Part shown: positions 58,166 to 64,000 of the stretch, piece after piece
Layout of the letters: each line of letters begins with the position of its first letter
Position numbering within the stretch: the first letter of the stretch is position 1
Assembly (NCBI GenBank): GCA_027625915.1
Contig: JANTQA010000063.1
Location: forward strand, 5,103,501 to 5,167,500
Source: Anaeramoeba flamelloides
Taxonomy: Eukaryota; Metamonada; Anaeramoebidae
Reading direction: 5' to 3'
DNA: 64,000 bases
Position numbers and translations under genes: made by a program
The notes under the pieces: generated by a model
Told to the model about the DNA's origin: nothing
The model's input: the letters and a program-made list of their open reading frames with translations, nothing else
Database searches by the model: none

Positions 58166-60598
58166 TTACTTTTTTTGATCAACTAGTTTTTTTAATTGGT
58201 ATAATATATCTAAATGGTTATTTAATTGGTAATATCTTATCGAGTCTCTTAATTCTTTGAGAATTACTTTTGGATCTTGGTTTTCAGATAGCTCGACTTT
58301 CTCAGTGTATAAATACTTTATTAAAATTTTTAGACTATCTATTGAAATCCCGGAGGAGTCTTTAATAGTATTGGAATTTTCTGGGATGAATTGGAATAAT
58401 GCTCTAAATAGCCCAGATCTTGTTAATAATATTAATCTGTGAACGGCAATTCTTTCAAATTCGTCCTCATCTTCACTTTTTTCATTTTCGTTTTCTTCTT
58501 TCTGTTCATTTTCTTTTTCTTTTTCTTTTTCATTTTCATTTTCATTTTCATTTTCATTTTCATTTTCTTTTTCATTTTCTTTTTCTTTTTCATTTTCGTT
58601 TTTATTGTTGTTTTTATTGTTATTATTGATTTCATTGATTTCCCCATCATTTTCATCTTCACTTTCGGTGACTTGCTCAATTTTTGCTTGTTTTTTTTCT
58701 AATTTTTTTTTCCTGTTGTTTTTTCTCTTTCGATTTCGATTTCTTTGCTTTTTTTTCTTTCTCCTTTTTTTTTTTTTTTTTGTTGTAGTCTCGTGCTTGG
58801 GATATTCATTGAGATTAAAATTCTCAATTCCCAAATCGGGTCGTCTTAATTTCTTTCTATAACTTTTATTTTTGGGTACCAAAAGAACAAAGTCTTTTGT
58901 TCTTTCTTTCCAATATAAATTTGATATATCTTTTTGAATGCTTTTTGTAGGTTGTATAGGAAGAAAGATCCGATTTAACTTTTCAAAGATTTTTTTTAGT
59001 ATCGGCCTATCTTCCAAGGCGACAGAATCAATATGTTTGTCAAAGTAACACCATTCAAGAAAAATGATTATTATTTCTTGATCAAAGGATTTCAAAACAT
59101 CCCTAATTTGCTTGATTTTGGTGCCCGTTCTAATTTCGAGGATAATCCTGTGTACTGAAATTTTTTGCAAGTCCTTTGAAACAAGAACAGTGTCTGTGTA
59201 TTGTTGACTTTCAAAAATGGGTTTGATGTCGTCAACAAAATAGTATTTGGATAAGCGATTCGTAAACCACAAACTGTTTTTATCCAATACACATTGTAAA
59301 TCCTTATTTTCCTCTAAAATGGGGTACTTCCTTTCAAGCCCACGAGTACTAAAATTAGAACAATTGCGGTAACGTTTCTGATGGATCAAGAATTTGTTCT
59401 TTTTTGTTTGTATTATGGAGAGATTCGGAGCAACGAAAACTTCTTTTATCTCAATTTTCTTAATTCTTCGCATTTCGGTAAAGTACTTTGAAAAAAGGGA
59501 AAGATTGTTATACTGAAAGGAACCACAATAAAAAACTTGTCCGTTTTTTGTTCGTAATAGTGTATGAGTACGACACGGTTGGATATTAACAATGTCTGCA
59601 ATTCGAAAATCTGAAATTAGTTGCTCTTGTTTATTGATTACATTGCAATTGGTTTTGTCACAACCCTCAAAGAAGTCTTTGAAAAACTTTGTAATTTGCA
59701 CAGCACGCAAACACTTGGAAGTTGTACCAATACCTAAGATCCCATTTTCATTCGAGCCAACACCAAATAATTTGTTATGTTTTGTTGTGAAAAAAAAGGA
59801 ATCACTTTGCTCATTTGTGAATATTGATTGACCTTTTTGGTGAATTAAGAGCGGAATACGAGTATCAACTGTTGTACCATTTCCTAATTCACCTTTTTTG
59901 TTTTTGTTTTTGTTTTTGTTTTTGTTTTTTCATTGGAAGGTTATGGATCAGAAATTAGAAGTAACTGTTTTGGGTGAGAAGAACATTCAAAAAAAAAAAA
60001 CAAGAAAAATTCAACAAATTCTTGCTCTTGTGGATTAAGTACCATGATAATTACAGCCATTTCCATAAATGTAACCATTTTCACAAAGAAAAAATGTGCT
60101 ACCCTTTGATCTTTTGATTGATTTGATTCTTAAATTTTTCTTTGAGAAAAATGTGTTAATCCTCAAATATTTTGGTGAGGTCAGCCTAATTGTGGTTTGT
60201 GTTTTCTGTACTTTAAAATAGCGTTGTGTTATCTCAAGATTAAAAGTGTACATTTCCCCTGAGAAGGTTAGGACTGCAAACAAGTTCGAATTATAATTAT
60301 CAAAAAAATTGGTTATGATGTCTTTGATTTTATCATTTTGGAAGGAATATTCAAATATTCTGCAGTATTTTTTGTTTTGGCTTTGTATAAAATGAGGTTG
60401 TTTGTTGAGAGACTTTAAGAGGTGTTCTTCAAAAAAAACATACAGTTCAAAGGTTTCTTGGCTTGTTTGGAGGATGATATAGCTTTTGGAATTAAGATCG
60501 CCAATATAGATTTTTTGAATTATTTTTGGCTGAGAGAGTTGTGCAAGATTCCAAGGATTGTTTTTCTGGATGTACCTCCAGAAAATTTTGCTTTTCAT
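58166..60598 (-). CDS. RCC1-repeat and BTB-domain protein (two exons)
   Basis: Exon 1 60598-60043, exon 2 59892-58166, joined in phase to 760 residues. RCC1-type blades are clear at the join (GNGCNYHG then ELGNGTTVDTRIP) and next to it (LFGVGSNENGILGIG), with weaker ones before and after (KNGQVFYCGSF). Two BTB-like regions follow: a first at about 416-491 (YTDTVLVSKDLQKISVHRIIL), and a second beginning TKDFVLLVPKNKSYRK (about 517-531) and resuming at about 664 with IAVHRLILLTRSGLFRALF to the C-terminus. They are separated by about 135 residues of Lys-rich and Glu/Asn/Lys repeats. BTB proteins often recruit cullin-3 ligases and RCC1 propellers bind partners, so a substrate-adaptor role is plausible but unproven. 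The start is the first in-frame ATG. Confidence 0.85.
59893..60042 (-). other. Intron of RCC1-BTB gene (150 bp)
   Basis: Donor GTACTTAA, acceptor in (CAAAAA)nAAG. Removing it joins NYHG to ELGNGTT, rebuilding an RCC1 blade. The 3' end is a tandem CAAAAA tract on the sense strand. Confidence 0.82.
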
Positions 60599-61144
60599 TT
60601 GATACAGATAAGATGAGAAAAAAATGATAATTTTTCAACACATTTCAAATAGAATTTGAATAATTGGAATCTTTTATTTGTTTTTGTGGGCTTTTTTAAT
60701 ATTTTTTTCAATTTAAACAAACAAAATTTTCATTCAGCTTTCCGAAAAACAAAACAAGATTTAAAAATCATGTAAAATTAAGTCAAATTTTTAATTCCAT
60801 GAAAACAGCTTAAATTATTAATATATCCTTTTAGATTTGGAACTTTTGATGACTTGTTTTAATTCTTGAAATGATGTGTTTTTTTGGTAAACCTGACTGT
60901 AAATTTTGATCCTATTATTTTACAATTCACACTATTTTAGAAACGACTAATTGACTTCACAATTATCTTTGTGGAAATTAGAAACAAAATAAATTGACAA
61001 CCAATTATTCCTACTCAATAGTTCAAACAAGAAGATTAGTTGTCACTTTAAAAATATCATATTTTACATTTTGGTTACTGTAGTATGAATAGTTGTTATG
61101 AAAAGGTAAATCAGAGATTTCCAAAAAAAATCCATTTTTATGTT
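60599..61144. other. Upstream region of RCC1-BTB gene
   Basis: No gene or repeat recognised; AT-rich. It presumably includes the promoter of the minus-strand gene. Confidence 0.35.
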
Positions 61145-61260
61145 AAAATGGTAGAAGTGTAAATTACACTCCAAATGTCCTTTTATTTTAAATTTCCTCA
61201 AAGGTAATTTAAGTGTAAAATCCTAGATTTGGCCGATTGTTCAAGTAAAAGACACACCCA
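61145..61260 (-). mobile_element. LINE family, short 3' end
   Basis: GAAGTGTAAATTACACTC palindrome, then (minus strand) the tail-coding block, decayed (CAAAGGTAATTTAAG on the plus strand). Confidence 0.55.
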
Positions 61261-61369
61261 AATTTTTTTATGTTTTTGAAAAGAAAAAGTAAAAAAACGA
61301 AAAGAAAAAAGAAAAAAAAAAAGAAATTTAAAAAGGGTTTTTATATAAACATTTGGTAAAAAATCATTA

Positions 61370-62640
61370 ACTGACTCGTCTTCTATGACAACAAGGCAAA
61401 ATTTAAAAATATGTTATTGGTGGTATTCTCTACTTACAAATTTTGTAGATCCCAAGTGTCAAAAAATTCATATCGACTAAGAAAGCCATAAAAGAAAATT
61501 AGTTTAGTGAGATCAATTTTTTTTTTCCATTTTTTCTTGAAAAAGAAAACTATTAAATTCGTTTTTTTTTTCTCACAATTGATCTAGTTTTTACCCCGTT
61601 TACTGCAATTTTGATCATTATTATACGATAAAATTTCCTTGTTACCAGGGATATTAATATTAAGATTTTTGTTCTTTTTTTAGATAAAACTTTTGGTTAA
61701 CCAAAAAAATTGATATATTCAACAGACAAAAAAATAATTGTATTTTTTTAAGAAGAGTAGTTATAATAATCAAAGTTTTAAAGTCATGTAAAAATTTTAC
61801 CAATGAAATTTTGTTTTTGTATTAAGATAAAATTCTATTTTTCAAAATAAAATTTTCTTGAAGATATTTTGGAATTGGTTAATTTTATCCTCAAAATTCA
61901 AAATCATTTTTTTTCTGCCAAAAATGAATTAAATTGTTATAAGGACTCTTGTGAATAAGACCAAATAATTTGTTAAAAAAATTTTTCAAAATTGAAAATT
62001 ATTTTTGCATTTTTTTTTCATTTTTTGAAAACCAGAAAACAACTTTTTCAAAACCTTCAAGAAAAAAATTTTTTTCATAATAGATCTCAATTTAATTGAT
62101 AAAAGGTAGTTAATCTTCTACCTACTATTCATTTATTGAATCGCCTATACCACAGTTAGTTTTATTGGCTAAGATTTGAATTGAAATATTATCAAAGAAA
62201 AAATTACTAAATAAAAAATTTGCTTTTGAAATCAATACTTTCCAACATAAAACGAAAAATATGTTTTCCTATTTTCAAGAATTAACTTATTTCTTAAACA
62301 AAATAATAGGTAACTTTTTTTCGTTTTATATTGGAAACATGCAAATTTGGAATTTCCAAAAGGAGACTCAAATCAATAACTTGTTTAAATGAGGATAACT
62401 CATCCATTTCATAAGTCTAAACACAAATTACCAAAAAAAAAAATTTCATGATCTTGACAAGATTTCATTTTATTTTCAAAAATGACTACCCCCTTAAAAA
62501 AAAAAAAAAAACAATTCCAACATTCATTAAGGACACCCAAAATCACAACCACGATACTTTTGGTTGATTTAGTAATTTGATAATATTGATCACGAATGTT
62601 CACTTGGGGATAGTTGTTTAATTGTTATCCCTTAGAACCC
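61370..62640 (+). repeat. Dispersed repeat family D, copy 3
   Basis: Aligns in order with 25930-27330: CAAGGCAAAATTTAAAAATATG, GATCATTATTATACGATAAAA, GACCAAATAATTTGTTAAAAAAATTTTTC, AACACAAATTACCAAAAAAAA. No coding capacity. Confidence 0.6.
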
Positions 62641-63429
62641 CAAATATACAAATTGCCTTCCAAACAAAATTGTTAATTTCAATTATATCAAAGGATTATA
62701 AGAGATAAAATTTATAAACAATTATCTTTGAAAGAAAAATTTATAATTAACAATTATATAGTTACTTACAATAAAAAAATAACTTGAAAAAAAATTGTCA
62801 AATTTTCATAGAAATTTTTCTTGGTTATTGTAATTTTAATGATTTTTCAATCGAAATTTTGTCAAAATAAATTTTTTTTTTTTTGAAAAGTTTGTCTAGA
62901 CATCAAAAACTTGTCTAATTTTAATGATTAAAACATATCATACTTTACTTGAAATTTTTTTTTGAAGACAGTTGTATACCAACATTTCCTAAAATACTTG
63001 ATTAATAAATATATTAATTACAAAAGAAATTTTGACATCACTTAGAAAATTTGTGTTCGCAATTGAATACCATCCAATAAAACCACATATTTTTGATTCT
63101 AAATAATTTAAAAATAAAAAAAAATATAAATTAAATTAGAAAAAAAAATCAAATTTTTTTTCATTGTAAAATTTGGGAAATTTTTTCAATTCAATTTTTT
63201 TTAAATTTAAATGATTTGGCCAAGAGTTCTAGTCAGACTAATAATTGAAATTTTTTTTTTAATTTTTTAATTTTTTTGAGTTTTTGACTTTTTAAAATCT
63301 ATTCATAAAATAAACAAAATTATTGAATAAGAGGACCATAGATCAAAAATTATTTTTCAATATCTTAATTAATATCAACACCATTTTCAAATTGTGACTC
63401 ACTTGAAATAATAAATAGAAAAAAAAAAA
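62641..63429. other. AT-rich non-coding stretch
   Basis: No ORF, RNA or repeat border recognised. Confidence 0.4.
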
Positions 63430-64000
63430 ATTACCGTTTCGTATTCAAAAACAATTAATTAAATTATTTTTTTAATTAACTTATAAAATCATTCTAAATA
63501 TATAAAAACCTGTTAGTTTAAAAATAAAAAAAAATGTGATCCAAAAATTAAAAAAAAGTGGGTCACAATTTTTGAAATGAACATAACTGATTTTTTTATT
63601 ATCGAACTTTCACTGAAAAAAGTTAAAAACAAGATTTTTTAAGAATAATTAAATAAATTTTAAAAGACATTATATAAACTCAATTTTCTTAAGGATTATT
63701 TTTCTTTTCGAAGATCCTGGCTTTTTTCGACATTATCAATTGTAAAAAAAAAGTATATTTCAAAAATAAAAAAAGAAATCAAAATAAAAAAAAAAAAAAG
63801 AAAAAGAAAAACAAAAGAAAAACAAAAGAAAAACAAAAATTTGAAAAAGCAAAACAAAAATTTGCAAAATTAGAAAAAAAGATTCTGATCCAAAAATTTG
63901 AAAATATCCTTTTAATAAGAATAATGAAATAAACCCTCAAAACAACTTCCGTTAACATTATAAAGTGTATTATTTTTTTTTTGAAATCTAGTTTATTTTA
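63430..64000 (-). repeat. Dispersed repeat family E, copy 4 (runs off the window)
   Basis: Same orientation as copy 1: ATATAAAAACCTGTTAG, TTGAAATGAACATAACTGATT, TAAAAGACATTATATAA, purine core, GATTCTGATCCAAAAATTTG, and the inverse of the TTTATAATGTTA block at the end. Confidence 0.6.

Noticed and set aside
58420-58862. Several Phe-rich plus-strand ORFs
   Set aside because: Antisense of the Lys/Glu repeat in the RCC1-BTB gene.
1-64000. tRNA, rRNA and CRISPR arrays
   Set aside because: No B-box-like GGTTCGAATCC sequence, no rRNA-like GC-rich blocks, and no regularly spaced short repeats with unique spacers were found by eye.

Overview
This is a very AT-rich, gene-sparse nuclear DNA window from a single-celled eukaryote. 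The genes have GT-AG introns, use the standard code (TAA and TAG end genes, conserved tryptophans are TGG), and carry Asn-, Gln-, Lys- and Glu-rich low-complexity tracts. The protein set (B-box/filamin/SPRY TRIM-like, RCC1 plus BTB, cytohesin-like Sec7-PH, calponin homology) suggests an amoeboid protist. My best guess is a metamonad amoeba of the Anaeramoeba type. A dictyostelid-like amoebozoan is less likely because several introns are kilobases long. The assignment is inference from gene content, not from a marker gene.

Layout: 1-4172 repeats; 4173-4877 (+) bZIP factor; 4878-7120 repeats; 7121-12718 (-) TRIM-like gene with a 3.5 kb intron; 12719-16871 repeats and two small doubtful ORFs; 16872-23552 (+) very large calponin-homology protein with tandem PH-like modules, interrupted by a one-base frame change in an A run; 23701-25920 (-) degenerate LINE between 151-bp direct repeats; 25920-29454 repeats; 29455-31476 (+) cytohesin-like ARF GEF; 31477-35000 repeats; 35001-42442 (-) proteasome ATPase Rpt2/PSMC1 in five exons, the last only 14 nt; 42443-44504 shared divergent upstream region; 44505-52411 (+) NAD kinase in three exons; 52412-58165 repeats; 58166-60598 (-) RCC1-BTB protein; 60599-64000 repeats.

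The genes do not form one pathway. Proteasome ATPase and NAD kinase are housekeeping genes. TRIM-like and RCC1-BTB proteins are typical ubiquitin-ligase adaptors, Sec7-PH acts in membrane traffic, and the calponin-homology protein probably acts at the actin cortex.

Much of the rest is transposon debris. I see one non-LTR (LINE) family with several 5'-truncated copies that share a palindromic 3' end, five copies of a Tc1-like MITE of about 195 bp, four copies of a MITE of about 585 bp inserted next to TA repeats, and two related MITEs of about 460-500 bp. There are also two unclassified dispersed repeats and a striking family of modular hairpin cassettes. Several lie inside introns of essential genes, which explains the intron length. 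I saw no tRNA, rRNA or CRISPR array, and no virus-like, LTR or Polinton element that I could support.
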